NCBI GenBank assembly: GCA_009741485.1
Contig: CM019214.1
Span: forward strand, 8,174,886-8,238,885
DNA: 64,000 nucleotides
Direction: 5' to 3'
Source of the DNA: Malurus cyaneus samueli
Lineage: Eukaryota > Chordata > Aves > Passeriformes > Maluridae
In this document: positions 36,890 to 51,580 of the stretch, piece after piece
Numbering within the stretch: position 1 is the stretch's first letter
Layout of the letters: the number at the start of each line of letters is the position of its first letter
The notes under the pieces: model-generated
Seen by the model: only the letters and a program-made list of their open reading frames with translations
Databases searched by the model: none
What the model was told of the DNA's origin: nothing
Position numbers and translations under genes: made by a program

Positions 36890-39800
36890 CTAGAAAGAAT
36901 TTTTAAAAAAAAACAAAATCACAATATTAATTATGCGTGGTTACAGGTAAAAGATATTTCTCAAACAGTTGTAAAGTGCTTACTCACTGTTAACGCTTAG
37001 GCAAACTCAGGAAGCACCTTTATCTGATGTGTGAATTAACCCAAAAAAAAAAAAAATCAAGTCACAGCATAAATATTTCAGACAACCTTCAAATTGTATA
37101 CCCTTTATTTCCATAAATACTGTAAAGTTCCAATCTTCCTGGCTGGTCTGCATTCTCACAGGCTACTTCACCTTCCAAGATATGGCCAAGGCTTGCCAAA
37201 ATACATCCTTCAAAACAATCTGCTGTAATCCCAACCAGGTAAAAACACCAAGTTCCAAAACAGCCAAGCACAGATAATTGGAATTGTCCACTTTGCAAGC
37301 TGGCAAATGTTTAGACTTAATTCTGCTGGATCTGTGCCTTTAATTTACAAGTTGCATCATAATACTTGACATTAGAACAACACCACCACAATAAATATTC
37401 CCTTTGTCATTCTTTAGGCCATTTCCCTCACTAGTGATCTCATCTTTGTTTAAAACCTTCAGTGAAGGGCCAACTTTCTGTGACCACCTGGAAAACATGG
37501 ATACTATTAAAGATGCCTATAAAATAAGAGTTACTATAATAAAACAGAGCCAAACTGTGGCTTCATTAGATAAATATGCATATTTTACACATGGAATGCC
37601 TTTAGGATGAGCAGGAATTAGGCAGAGGCAGCTCACTCTGAACAGCTCCTACATTTCAGCAGAGTTCCCCTCACTGCAAGGTCAGAAATAATGTAAATTC
37701 ATCCTATGTGACCTGTGTGTATAAACATCAACACACTTTATGAAAAAAAGGAATTTACTTATGAAGGAAGTCCACTGTGATAACCCAGGAGGCATGCCTG
37801 CAGTTTAAAATATGTATGTTCTATTTATATATATATTCATCTATAGAGATTCACAAAATCAAAAATCAAAGATTTTTTTTTTCTCTGTACCTATTTATCC
37901 CTATCTTTCCTTTGCTCTAACCAAACATTCTATTTCAAAATGCATGTTGGTTTGAGGGTTTTTTTTAACATATAGTGATTTGTTTCTCACAGCAAAATTA
38001 TTCCATGTACTTTTTTGTAAGAAGTAAGTAATTCAAATTGCAATATGAAAGGAGGAAAAGATAAAATGTCTATTAAAATTAATACCACACTATAAAATGA
38101 ATATGAAATACTTTTATGACCCCACATAGAGCTGCCTCACACTGTTTTAAGCCTGCCTATGATTTGGTAAATTTCTATATATTTACATTTATAGACAATG
38201 ACTACTAGAATATACATAAAACACATTTAATGTTCGACAGATGGCTAGATTACACCAACAATTTAAATCATTTAAGTGCCTCGCATCAGTAAAATGGGAT
38301 TTAAATTTGCCATAAAATATTTTAAAGCTCAGATTAATAGTTTTTACTGATGTAAACAAGTTTCTAAATCTATCTACCATTTTATTGCCAAAGGCTTCAT
38401 AACAATTTTATAGTAAAACATCTACATGCTGTGTTGAAGAAATACTTTTACAGTAAAAAGGAAATATGGGACAACTGATTTAAGAAAAAAGCCGAAACTA
38501 TCAAAGAAATCTTTTAATCTTGTACACAAAGGAAATTTTACATTGCCAATGTTAGCATAACACAGTGTTCTCTTTCCAGTATAAAATGAATGCTGAAGAT
38601 TATTTCCCTGGAATCTCCCAGGAAATTTGCCTGGAATGGCCATACACATTTCAATGATCTGCTACTTCATGCTACTTCATAGATGGTAATAAGAGCAGTT
38701 GTATGTTTTTCAGCAGAATATATATATAATTTTTCTATTTTTTTACATTTCTTGGCCTTATTGGATTGTTATGGAGGCACAGAACTAGGATAAATAACAA
38801 AATGGGCATGCAGTTGATAAGAGTAGTGTTTTTCATGGAAGTACCATTTTATCAGACAGAATGTGAAAGAGGAATATCACAGGCAATTTCCAAACACATT
38901 TATAGTCATTAATTCAGTTCCACATTGCAGTGTTGAGTATTATATAAACATTCTGACACAGGAGAAATGTAAAAGTTTAAAAAAAATAAGAAAAATTAAT
39001 CCCTTTCCTCAAACTATTTCTTATATCAAGGCTGCCAGTGCCCAAGATAAAGCCACTTTTGTGCACCATGTTATGCTATTATTCCATCAGAACTCTCAGT
39101 AAGCCACCTCTTGTCTGGTGCAGGTCATTTAAAATAATCTCACATGAATTAAAATTAAATAAAATGAAATGTATACATAGAATAACATTTATTCTCTATG
39201 GAACTTGAATAAACAATCGACTGCTAACACTTGATCCTGTATTAATTGCCAAAGTCTATGCATGGGTTTAATGCTCTGTAAACCAGGCTCTTTCAAAAGA
39301 TGCTCACCATCATCAATTGCTCATTTCTGATATTATACCTGTTTGCTGAAATATTTTCCTGACATATTTTACACCAAAGATTTTCTCATTCCTTTCTCTA
39401 TTTACTTCCTTGAGCAACTGGACCTAATTTACTGAAGTCGATAACATACAATTTTATTTTTATTAAGGTATTCACTGCACTGAACTATCAACTAATCCAC
39501 TTCTGAGTTCAGCAAGGTAACTTGCAGGAAGATGGACACATTCTACAATTACTGTGCATGACAATGCTCTGTGTTTAATCTTTAGTAACAATCTTACTCT
39601 CACCAGCAGCAGGTGTCAATAAAAGCATTACCTAGCCAAAGTGTCTAAGACACTGACTACAGTTCTTATTCTGTAAAAGAATTGTTTTCAATTAAAATAT
39701 AGTTTCATTAAGGAGATGACATTCATTCCACATTGTTTGCAGCTTTTTCAATCCATAGACCTTGAGGTTGAAAGCATTTGTATTTGCTCACAAGTTTGCC

Positions 39801-41770
39801 AGGCTGTGGCTAGAGAAGCAAGTTTTCAAGTCAAGTAAAAAGTAGGAAAGTTATTTTTATAGGCCTGGTGAAATAATGCAGCAGAAATTTCTCCCTTTGT
39901 AGGTCCTTGTCCAAATCATTGTTCTTCTGGATGGACAAGTGCCTTCTTTGTTTATGCCCCGATTCATAACAGGCAGGAATGTTGCTTACTCAAAGACTAA
40001 ACATGGAATGGTGGAAATATTATTAAAAAAAAAGTAGATCTTGGCCTTCTGTCTTCCATAGGCTCAAAATCAGAGATCAGAGCTTTCAACATCCCATCAC
40101 AGTGTCCATATGGCAGTAGTAGGATTTAGAGACTGCTGTTGTATTCTCATTGTTACTCATTTCTGTTTCTTGGAACAAAAGAGGCTCAAGTGAGTCAAAC
40201 AGCAGCAGCTGATAACAGAGTTCCAGGGCCTTGCCAAACAGAGCTCAGTCCAGCTTGGTCAAATTTTGGACTTTTAGAAATCAGTTCTGACTATTGAACT
40301 GTGCCCCCAAGTCTCTCCTCACACCCCCTTTCTCTGCACACACAGTCCCAACCCAGACAGGCACATCCACACCCACAGGGCCATTCTGCACTGACCATTC
40401 ACACACCGACTCCTGACCTCCTCTGTCATCATGGGCTGAGACTTTCAGGCTTCCTATTCACTCCAAAGTTAATGGACAAGATCTTTCTAAAGTGAACCAT
40501 CTCCTTTGCTGTACAAGTCTCTTTTTTTGGTTTTTTTTTTTTTCTCTCTGAGATGTAAATGAATTGCCAAGACAACCCTCTTCTTTCCACGCAGGGTTAT
40601 AATGCAAGAGAACCATGATTGCCATTATCTTGATACTGTATTTTCCCATTTTATTTAGCATATTTTGCCTTAGAAAATATCAGCTTTCAAAAAGGCACCA
40701 ACTGTTCATCAGCAGTGAAGTGTATCAAAACAGCAAATTGAAATCTAGGACTAAACACCTAAAGCAAATTATATATTTGTAAAACTTGCTTAGTAAGGAA
40801 TCCATTCTCATTACTATTGCAATATAGGAAATTAACTAGAAGGAAAAAATGTGCACAGGACATTTAATATCAGAAAATAATAGGGCAATGATTTTCAGGT
40901 CTAAATTTACATATAAATTTACATAGAAAAATCACGCTGAATTTAATTTCTTTAGCTGTAATGTGCATTAGTACCTAAGTAATAATGCCCTGAAACAGAA
41001 TACAGCAATGATTATTTTGTAAGTTATTACAATAATTCTAAGCTCACTGACTAAAAATTACTACATTGTTAACCAATTAATAGGGGCTAGACATTGTACC
41101 AAGCAAGCAAACTGGGAAAACTATGTTTTGCAAGAGATGATTACAAAAAAGTATTTTCTGAAATGGAAGGAAAGAGACTGAAAAATATTTATATTTTATG
41201 ACTGAATCTGTCTATGATGTCCACAGCTCCACCAAATGATACCACAGTCCACACCAAACTGATATTATAATAGTTTCTAGTACATGCAGGGAAAGCTAAT
41301 GAACTTAATAATATATACATATTTTGAAAGATAGAAAAAGTTGTAACAAAGACAAGTTGAATGCTAAGAGAAGTCCTATTTTAAGATCATTCTAAGAAGC
41401 ATACCTGAAATGAGGATACAGACTGACTCAAAGTAAAATTAATATCTCAAATTCCCACAACTGAGAAAGTAATAACTATGCTTACATCTTAATGAATACT
41501 TTTTGAATTTGAAATCAAGGGCACCTCTGCCTCCATGGAGACTGAAGCTCAATAACTCTCCATCCTCCTGAGACCACAGGCAGATTTCCCTCTCAGATCC
41601 AGCAGTGTTAGAAGAAGAAATTATCAATTACAGCTACTTTTTGCCAATGTCTATACTGAAGGTTGCTTAAATAACCACATACAGTGACCTGGCTTATCAG
41701 TTGGGTTTGAGAGCTCTTCTTAAAAAAACGTAAGAGTAAGCTAATCTTTTGCATTACCAGGATCAGTGGG

Positions 41771-42345
41771 GATCACAGAACCATAGAATTGTTTGGGTTG
41801 GAAGAGATCTTAAAGATCATCTAATTAATTCCATGGGCAGGGACACTTTCCACTGGACCAGGTTGCTCAGAGCCCCATCCAGCCTGACCTGGACACTTCC
41901 AGGGATGGGGCATCTACAGCTTCTCTGGGCAGCCTGTGCCAGTGCCTCACCACCCTCACAGTAAGAACCTTCCTCCTGATATCCAATCTAAACCTACTCT
42001 CTTTCAGTTTGAGGCCATTTTCCTTCATCCTGTCACTCCAGGCTCTTGTAGAAAGTTTCTCTCTGTCTTTCCCTGCCACAATTAGGTGACTCCTAAGCCT
42101 TCTCTTCTCCCAATTCTCTCAGCCTTTCCTCACAGGAGAGATGCTGTCTCTAATCATCCTGGTGGCCTCCTCTGGACTTGTTCCCAGAGGTCCATATCTT
42201 CCTTTGCTGAGCACCCCAGAGCAGCACTGCAGGTGGGGTTTCACCTGAGCAGAGCAGAGCAACAGAATTCCCTCCCTCACCTTCTGCCCACGCTGCTGCT
42301 GATGCAGCCCAGGACAAGTTTGGCTTTCTGGACTGCAGAAAGCTG
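41771..42345 (-). mobile_element. CR1 LINE, truncated 3' end
   Basis: The plus strand starts GATCACAGAACCATAGAATTG and continues TTTGGGTTGGAAGAGATCTT, GACCAGGTTGCTCAGAGCCC and TTCCAGGGATGGGGCATCTA, the reverse complement of a CR1 3' end. A minus-strand frame at 41867-42079 still reads a CR1 ORF2 C-terminal remnant (RFRLDIRRKVL ... HWHRLPREAVDAPSLEV). The far edge, near GGCTTTCTGGACTGCAG, is approximate. Confidence 0.92.
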
Positions 42346-45300
42346 GGCTGTTTCTGATATCTGACACTGAATTAATGTAACAAATGATCAAATTAGTCTT
42401 CAGAGCATTTTACAGGAAAATCATTTACACCTACTTTGTCATCAACATTTTTGGAAAGCATGACTCAGCAAGTGACAGATTTCAATACAGCTCCTATTCA
42501 TCATTTTTATGGGTCACTTTGCTGAGCAGATACATACACATAATATATGAGGTGCCAATGATGGAAAACAGTTTGAATCAAATCAATAGATGTATTTACA
42601 GTCCTTGGGCAATAGGACTGTTTAGGGTGATGTAAATCCAAGCTGCATCTCTCAAAAATAGACATTTCTCTTTTTTCAAATTGTCCTATCTCCTTCAGAG
42701 AATGTCATATCCACAACACCAAAACAAAATACTTAAGGTCAGTATCACTCAATAAAATATACTATAAAGTGCAACATTTGCAAGTGAGAAATGTACTATT
42801 CTTGGATAATGAAGTCAAGGCAGATACCAGTGACTACAGCACTTTCAGAAAAGTGAGTTATGTCTCATGGATTTGTAATATGCAAATTCTTCTATGAGTA
42901 TGTCATCACACTGATATACTTGCCCAAAATCAGCCTCAAAATAGCAAAAATCACCATTTGTGACCCTTTCTTTCAGGGAAGTTAAGAAGATGCAAAAATT
43001 AGGGTACTTTCAATTTCCAAACAGCTTCTGATATATCATGGAGGCCAATTAGCAAAACCTGTCTTTTTCAATCATTTCTCTCTGATCTAGACTAAATCCT
43101 ACCCTCACAGATCTTCGTGAATATAATTCAGGTAAAATATTTAAGTAAATCTGTGTTACTCCTTCATTTACCAAAGAACTGCACTGCTCTCCCTGCTCTC
43201 TGAATGTGTACAGCACTGCAAGGTTCAGCTCCTGAACTAATTGTATCTGCCCATACAATGCTACAACAGTTAGCTGCAGTTATTTTGTGCTGGTCTCAGT
43301 AAACTCACTTGATTTGTTTTCAAGTGCTACATAGAGTCACAATAATGCCATTACTTCACAAATCCAACAGACCAGAAAATACTTTGGAAAGCTTGGTGAG
43401 TGCTGATGATTTCTGCATATTCATAATGAACTCAGCAACTGAAACCACAGAATTACTTCCATGAACTTACTCTAATATAATTTTATTATTGTTAGTTTAT
43501 TACTGGATTAATATTTATATCCAACTGTCCTGGATTGAAAATCTGATGGGATTAGGTCAGAAATCTCCATCTGACATGAAAGTGAAAACATGACAAAGTC
43601 TGTATCAGTGAAATTGTGAATACCAGTTTGTTCAGAACCGACCAGAAAAAGCAATGAACAGCACTGCCCAAGTTCCAGTACTTTGAAAACTTTCAGAAAT
43701 ACTTGGTAAAAATAAACTTACAACTACCTATCAGAGCTTGATGGTAGAATAGCAGCAGGGACTAATTAGTACACTATTTCCATCAACTTTAAAGGCTCCT
43801 CCTAATTCTGGAAGCAAATATTCTACTGTGAGCCTCCACTAACAGCTCATGCTGATATGAGCCACCTAAAAGTATTTCTTTACTTTAAAAGTAGTAATCA
43901 ATTCCAATAACATCTAATTTTATTGAATTTTTATGACCATACTAATGAGGTCATTTACACCTCAGCTACACCACCTACCATTAAGTTACTCAATCAGTGG
44001 AGGTAAAATGCTAATTTATTTGACTGTCTTAGATCTTGCACCACCTGTGACTCTCTCATTCCGTAGATCTAAAGATAGATTTTTAAGGAAGCATTTCTTC
44101 ACAATTTAAAAGACCAATACCATAACTATCACTGGCATAAAACATGTAGAGGTAGAGATAATTCTAGTACAAAGCAAAAATTGTCAGAGTTTCTATTGAG
44201 AATAACTTATTCTCCTGAATTTTCTGGTAATAAAATGCTTTTGAAAAACCTTTCTCTCCAAGATTCTAGACACCTGTTTTTTAAAATCCAACTTTTTTTT
44301 TTTTTGCATATCTAGGCAATCTCAGGAGCCAGAGAGTATTATAAGATGAAGAGAATTTCTTAAATATTCATACCTTTCTGAAAACAGAAATTTATACAAA
44401 TCAAAAGGAACAATCTCTATAAAAGTTACTAGTTAACTCATTCTCAGCCTTACTATGACTTACAAGATCAGACAAGCTTTGAAAACAGCCACATTACTAG
44501 TTGTTGCTCCAAGAAAAGTAAACTTCTAAGTCCTTGAGGTTTGCTCATGTTGCACATGAAACAATAAATGCTGCATTATAAATATTCACCTCTATTTTAG
44601 AAGTATCTGCAGTCTGTCCCACGTGTTCCCTTAGCAGTTACTCTACAAAAGTAACACAAGCTCGTTACATCACAAGCAATGTTTATTAATAATATCAACG
44701 TCAATATGTATTTTTATTGACTGATGTCTGTTGCTAGAACATCTTAAAAAGCAAGAATTAGAGCAGTCTGACCCAAGGCCCACACTTACACTTCCCTGGA
44801 TTTCTGCAGCCCAACTACTTCTGCTGTCAACCAGAAAGAAGCTTCTCCATCTGTAAAGGGAAGATGCTGAAGGAAGTGTTTATTAGAGAATCATGGATCT
44901 ATGAGTGAGAGTATAAAGCTCTTTAAATACTTATTTCTCCACATTTTTATCTGCTCAATTTTGAGTACCCAGCAGGTCACCTTGTGAAGGAAAGAATTGC
45001 TACTACATCCTCCTGAAATGTACTTTTTGATTGCATATCCACATATTTGGACATGAGCCATTATTTCATCCTCTAACTTTCACACAGTTAAATCAGTTGA
45101 GATTTCAATTTCAAAACTTGGGGAAATGTCAGTGAAGTGTTTCTGAACTGATATATTCATCCTACAGTCACAGTCTGCTGTGTAGGGCTCACACAGAACA
45201 GAGCATTCAATTTTCTAGACTGACAAAGCCAAGAAGATTGGAAGGTTGGAAGCAGCAATGGGAATGCCCTGCCTACACTTAGATCTGCATGTAACTAGCA

Positions 45301-45491
45301 GCACTGTGCCAGTGAGCTTTTAAAATCACCATGAAGAGCTCAGAAGCAGTGTGAGAGTGGTCTGGGAGCCCTTACAAACAACAGAAGCACAAGTTTCAAC
45401 GCACAAGAACAAGTCTCCCAGAAATGCAGGTGGGCAATGTGTTTCAGAGATCCATTACCAACTTTGGAGTACTTGTGGTTCTAAAGAACTT

Positions 45492-45509
45492 GAGAGAGAG
45501 AGAGAGAGA
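45492..45509. repeat. (GA)n microsatellite
   Basis: Nine uninterrupted GA units followed by an A run. Short and simple. Confidence 0.9.
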
Positions 45510-47610
45510 AAAAAAGACAGATTTGGCAAAGAAAAGATAAAACTATTGTCTTCACACTTATGTGGAAACCAAACTCAATCCCTTGCAGGCATTTGGTTTT
45601 ATTGAAGCAGAAACTAATAATTCACTGTTCAGAACAGACCTCCCCCTCTGGCTTATCTCCTGCTGTACAGATCCTGCTTGGAGCTCACATATTTGATATT
45701 TCCTCTCAAGACAGAAAATAGTTTTCAAATATATGGATGGATTAAAATGTCTCTTGACCCAGTGAACCAGGGATACACTCTCAGAATTTTCTCCATGAAA
45801 TAGACAGCTGCTAATGAGTTTTAGTGCTTAAATCAATAACTAACAGCCTTTTAGACACTTTACATAAAAACTTATGAATCACCTTCCTTCTTGACCTCTA
45901 CATTAAACGTGAATAAATCCATTAGAATATTTGCAAGACAAAGTTATCAGCCTAAGTTACACCTCTGAAATGCTGATATAAATTAGGAAATAGAAGTAAA
46001 CACCAAAATAAAATAATGCAACATTTTTAAATTGTAAATTGTTACAATTTTGCTAATGGTTGATGATATTAATTCTTATCAATTGATACAATTTTAAAAT
46101 ATGGTTGTTTTCTCTACATTTAGAACTAAAAAGTCTTGAAAATGTACCAACAAGCTCCTAATAACTGAAAGTGTTATTTTATTAATGAGTAATGAACATT
46201 AAATAAATTTAATTTTTACTTGAAACCTTCTTGCTTTCACAGATGGTTCCTTTGAACTGTTAAAATTCTTTGTAAATTACCCTTTCTAAATCCCAGAGAA
46301 ATATATAAATTATTACTGAGTGTATATTCACTACCTCCTTCCATGTGAAATGCGCAGTGCTAATTTTTACTCCCCTCTTCTGTCATAGAGCTTTGGCTGG
46401 AATTCCTGCAAGGAATCAATCTTATGACCTTTAGGCTAGCTACTTTTATACAAATAGCTCTGCAGATTCAACTAAGGCAGTCAATGAACACTGAGACTTT
46501 TTTTTTAGTCTTCTAAGGAAGATTTCAGTTACAATGATTTTCATCCACCTTTACACCAGGAATTCAAAACAAGAAGTAAATTAATTTTTAAAAGGCTGAA
46601 GAGCAGTCTTCAGACAGTAACAAACACTGGGGCCTCCTTCCTACTGAGGATGATGATTAAGCAAGTGCAAGAGATTGTCACATTTACATAGTCATTCCTT
46701 ATTCTGATTTAAATAGAAGAGGAAAAATCTGGATCCCTATTTCAATGAGCCAAACCATCTAAAAGAGGTAGGGCTGTAGCCTAAGGAAAAACATCCAGTA
46801 AAACTGTGTAACTTAATCCAAGTCTTTCCTGAGTTAATTGTATTTTTCAAACTTCAACACAGCAGCTGTTTTCAAACCAAATCCTCAATTCTTTATATAA
46901 ATATATAATTCTTTATATAAAGTAAGCTTTATATACTTGAAATTCCTGATTCATATGTTGAGAATATTTGTATGTGTGGAGTAACTTGTTGCTCACTGTA
47001 ATGATCTAATTTAATTCAGATAATTTAATTATCATTGGTTGTTTCAGAAGCTGTGCATTCTGTCCATAGAAATACAGCAGAAAAGAACAATTAACTGCTT
47101 TAACTCATGTTCTAGAGATGCAGAGCTACAAAATGTTATTTGAATTTCACTCCAGAATTTTAAAATAGTATCCTGATCATGGGAATGCAGCAATGCTGTT
47201 TTGGAGAAACAGGGATATTTGTACATTTTGTGGGAGCAGTAGTACCCCTGTCAAAACAATCTCAAAAATACAGATTCCTGTTATACAGAGGGACAACCTT
47301 CACAGGAATAGAACAGATAATAAAGACCTCTTCTTCCTACTCCTTCATTTTACACAATGAAAACAGAGACTTCTCACTAAAGTCACATTAATCACTGAAG
47401 AGAAAAACAGTGCAGTACCACCAATTTTCTCGGCAACTCTGAAAAATGGCAGGACAGGTTTAAAGGTTAGGCTTCTGCAGAAAAATTCACAGAATGTCAC
47501 TTTTACGAGCCTCCAGAAACAGTTGAAAAATTTATACTTAACTACATTTTTTGGAGAAATCCTCACTGTTCTCTTTCCAGTTCCTCTCGTTATTTTTTTC
47601 AAAATTATTC

Positions 47611-47670
47611 AAAAAACGAAACAAAACAAAAAAAAACCCCAGCCAAACACAAACATTAAAAAACCCCACC
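47611..47670. repeat. A/C-rich low-complexity tract
   Basis: AAAAAACGAAACAAAACAAA followed by AACCCC, CAAACACAAAC and AAACCCCACC. It has a strong strand bias towards A and C and no coding or element signature. Confidence 0.75.
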
Positions 47671-49545
47671 CAACTCTAGGAGGATATGTACAACCATGTT
47701 TGGTCTTGAGCCAAAAATCTAGCATAAGTTCCTAGCATTTATAGAAAAATGGAACAGAGTTTCAAACATTACATTTTCCTTTCAGTAATATTATTTTACT
47801 ACCTAATTCAAGCTGTACTCCAGATACCACCAGTGAGCAAATTTTTCTTAAAAGAACTTTTACCACAGATTTGCTGTGTTTAATGGTCGAGGAAAAAGCC
47901 CACTTGCTTTGATTCCTAAGCCCCAGGGGAGCAACAGCAGTTATGGACTAAGGGAATTGGAAGTTTCATTGTACAAGGCCACTCATTTTCTTCATGTAAC
48001 AGTTATTTTTCATAGATATGACCATTTATCCACATGAAACATCCCCTCTAATTATCTGGTTTAGATTTAACCTCACATTTTCATTGCATGGCAGTTGGTG
48101 ACAGCTCAGATATCGTTTTGTGATCTACATTAGCTCCCTGCTATTATATCACAGGACTGATTATTCATCTGTAGGGACAAGAGGAGGGGTTGGCAGCTGA
48201 TATATACTTATATTAAAAATTCACTCATATTTTTATATTTCTAATAATTTACCTTTCCCTATATTTTTCATTTTTTTTATAAGCTATACAAACATGCTCT
48301 GGTCTGAATGATTTGCCAAACTGCTTTTAGTTAAATGATTAATAATTACTACCTTCTCAAATTTGTTTTTTTCTTCCACCAACCATGTTGCCATGGTTCT
48401 TTTATAGAATGATACTTTTTGTACTACCAATTGTCATGAAAGCATATGATAGAAATTAAAAAATTCTAGGGCATGATTCATAACTTCAGGTTACTCAGTT
48501 TCTGAGAACATGATCCAAGTATCAGCCATATATAACAATAATCAGACTACAGTTTTGCTTTGGATTTATGAAAAATTCATGTACCACAGCGATGAAAACA
48601 GTGTGTCACTGTCAACTGCCAAGTTACATAATTACAAAACATCCTTAATTATATGTTTTTTTACTTTTAAATAAATAATGAAAAAAATAGTAAGTGACAA
48701 TTTACATTCTAAGTTGGTTCTGCTCTAACATTAGTGGTATTTGTAACAAGACCTCTACATTGTATTGTGAACTGACAAAATACAGTTCCCACAAAATGCA
48801 AACTCCTGCTAGAATAAACATGATGTAATGACTGTTGACAGGAAGGGTTCCAAGGATTTGAGTGCTCTGGTCTGTCACAACAGGAGGAGATGCAGAGCAA
48901 AGCAAGCAGTGGGAGGACTCAGCCCCCACACCGTGTGAATGCCCACCCGTGTTTTGTTTATGAGTGGTTCTGTTTCACTCCCATAAAGTTCACCCATCAG
49001 TGGTTGGAGAACATTAGATGAGCCCATGGAAGGTATTTGCCAGTTAAATTACACCCAAAACAGATTTCATCCACTGCAGGACTGCTGTGGGATACAGATG
49101 AAGGAGTTATCAGTGGGGACAATCAGGAGAGCAGACCAAAGACCACACTATTTCTGTGTACTGAAAGTTTAACCCAGATGCATCTTTTATTGTGGGCTCC
49201 CTTCAAGTAATTAAACAGAAGAAGGAAAGATGCCTGGGAAGAGGCATGGCCTTTGGAAAATTAACACATCTGAGATCTTTTACTATTGTGCCTATGTGTA
49301 AGAAACATATAGGTTTTAAAACAGACTGACATCTCCCATTTATGGGTTCTACTTCTGCAGTCCCCAAAGCATGATTCCCAAATTCTAAAGATCTGCCAAG
49401 GATTTTGAGAGGAACTATTTCTTGAGCCAATATATCCTATGAGAAGAAAAAAATTACTGAGTTGGCAAGGTTGGTATTTCTGATCTACAACTTATAGAAC
49501 CATTAGCAGGCAAAATCATTTCTGCATGAGAAGAGTTTGAGGAGT

Positions 49546-50300
49546 ATCACAGAATTGTTTGTGTTGGACAGAACCTAAAAGATCATCCAGTTCCAACCCC
49601 CTCCCATGGGCAGGGACATATTCCATTGGACCAGGTTGCTCAGAGCCCCATCCAGCCTGGCCTGGAACACTTCCAGGGATGGAGCATCCACAGCTTCTCT
49701 GGGCAAACTGTGCCAGTGCATCACCACCTTCACAGTAAAATTCTTCCCTAATATCCAATCTAAACCTACTCTCTTTCAGTTTAGTCATTACTTCTTGACT
49801 AAGCACCTCATGCCCTTGTCCTAAGTCCATCTCCAGCTCTCTTGTACCTCCTTTTAGGCACTGGAAGGCTGCTTGAACCTCAACTCTCTCAATTTGTCCT
49901 TATCAGAGAGGTGCTCCAGCCCTTGGAACATCTTTATGGCCTCCTCTGGACTCCCCTCATGTTCACATCCTTCTTATTTTGGGGACCCCGGAGCTGGACT
50001 CAGCTCTGCAGGAGGAGTGTCACTCAGGTCACAGTGGCTTTGTGTGCTGCAGACAGAGCTGGGACTCATCCACCATCAGCCCCAAGTCCTTCTCCTCAGG
50101 GCTGCTCTCAGTCCATGACCTGCCCAGTTTGTATTTGTGCTTGGGACTGCCCTGAGCCAGGTGCAGGACCTGTACTTGGCCTTTTGAACTTGACAAGATT
50201 TGTACAGGCAATTCCTAGAATTCCTAATGAATTGGAAAAGCTGTCAGATACTGATGAACAAGAGTGTGATCCAGCTTGTGCTGTCTGGATGTCACTAACA
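49546..50300 (-). mobile_element. CR1 LINE, truncated 3' end (longest copy in window)
   Basis: The plus strand begins ATCACAGAATTGTTTGTGTTG and runs through CAGTTCCAACCCCCTCCCAT, GACCAGGTTGCTCAGAGCCC, TCTCAATTTGTCCTTATCAG, CATCAGCCCCAAGTCCTTCT and TGCAGGACCTGTACTTGGCC, all reverse-complement CR1. It lacks about 100 bp relative to the copy at 41.8 kb in the first third. The 154-codon plus-strand frame at 49842-50306 is antisense to this element and not a gene. The outer edge near 50.3 kb is approximate. Confidence 0.92.
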
Positions 50301-51496
50301 GAGTAAACCCCACAGAACTATTCAAATACATGTTAGAATTGTTTTTAAAGTAAAATATATATTTGAAAACACACTTCTGCACCCCGTACCACCTCCACTC
50401 TTACAGGTTTGTTTCTTTGATTTTGTGATTTATTAGACTGCCACAGGCTGGTCTAGACAAGACAAAATGAAATAAAATATGTTAATACTTTCATAAGAGA
50501 AAAATTAATAAATTCCTGAGCAGACTGTGGTCACAGAGCATGCTTTTTCCCTTTTCCCCTGAACTAATTTCTAGCTGATCTCTTTCAATAGAGTTGATGA
50601 TCTTTTCTAGCGTGAAATGCAACCTGAAATTTGCATTGGTAGAAGGAGAGCCAAAGGTGACAAGTCTCCAACATCCCCCTCCTTTCCATCATGCAGTTCA
50701 AAACAGAATGATTTTCTAAAATGATAGAAAAAGAATGATGCCTCACAAATCTGAAATTTCTTTACTGGATTAATTCCAGGAGAGGGTTGTGGAAATGTTT
50801 CTATATGTAGCAAAATTTATGGGGTTTCCAATCACTATGGGGAAATGTTCTCTACAGGCCACCAGTGCCAACTGCCCAAACTGGTTCTCCAGGTGGACTG
50901 AAAGGCAAAGGACACAAAAAAAGACAAATATTCATAGAATTTAGATTAGTTTCTTTCATTATGACAGCTGCCCAAAAAAAGAGTTTGCAGCTGGGCAGTG
51001 AATTGAAGTGACTGATGAAGTTGTAAGGTAAAGTTGGAAAGGTTCATTATGAGCAGCACTAGGACTGACTGGGTTACTTCAGTATTACCAAAACCCCATA
51101 ATATATCTCCTCCAAAACACAGCCTGATCATCCAACACATGTGAGGGTTCCCCTGCTTACAAAGTTTTAACAATCCTTCACAGCTGCAATGCAGCCTTAC
51201 AACCTTTCCAGGCTTCACCAATTATCTATTTTGTCTTAATGCATACTGAACTTAGAAAATAAATCTGCAGCTGGATACTCTTCCTCCATTTCAGTAAGAT
51301 TATTCTTATTTCTGAAATGGTTGAGCACTGGATTTCAGAGCATTCAGGGCTTGGATTAGAAAAAAATATCCAGATCAGCAATCTCTATGCTTTAAAAAAT
51401 CATTAATTTTAAAATGAAAATCAGAAATCCTGTACCAATTCACGCAGGTTGAAAAAAAATCCAACCAAACATGAAAACACTCAGCCTTTCCCCCTC

Positions 51497-51580
51497 AACC
51501 CAAAAAAACAAACCATCAACAAAAAACAGACAAACCAACAAACAAAACACAACAAAAACAAACAAACAAAACACTAACAC
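51497..51580. repeat. A/C-rich (CAAA)n-like tract
   Basis: A long stretch of A and C with repeated CAAAC, CAAACAAACAAA and CAACAAAC motifs. It encodes Lys/Asn/Thr-rich chance frames on the plus strand. Confidence 0.85.

Noticed and set aside
41485..41600. Minus-strand open segment ending in donor-like GTAAGC (ALDFKFKKYSLR)
   Set aside because: It ends in phase 1 while the next exon starts in phase 0, the upstream acceptor is poor, and a stop lies just before it.
47386..47475. Minus-strand segment after TTTTTCTGCAG reading SLTFKPVLPFFRVAEKIGGT
   Set aside because: The acceptor is good and the end phase fits, but the start phase does not match the upstream exon and the donor GTGAGA has a poor exonic context. 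No family resemblance is seen.
49842..50306. 154-codon plus-strand open frame, the longest in the window
   Set aside because: It lies entirely within a minus-strand CR1 copy and is an antisense shadow of that element.
50946..51221. 91-codon minus-strand frame
   Set aside because: It could be mistaken for an exon, but no acceptor/donor pair fits the gene's phases and no domain is recognised.
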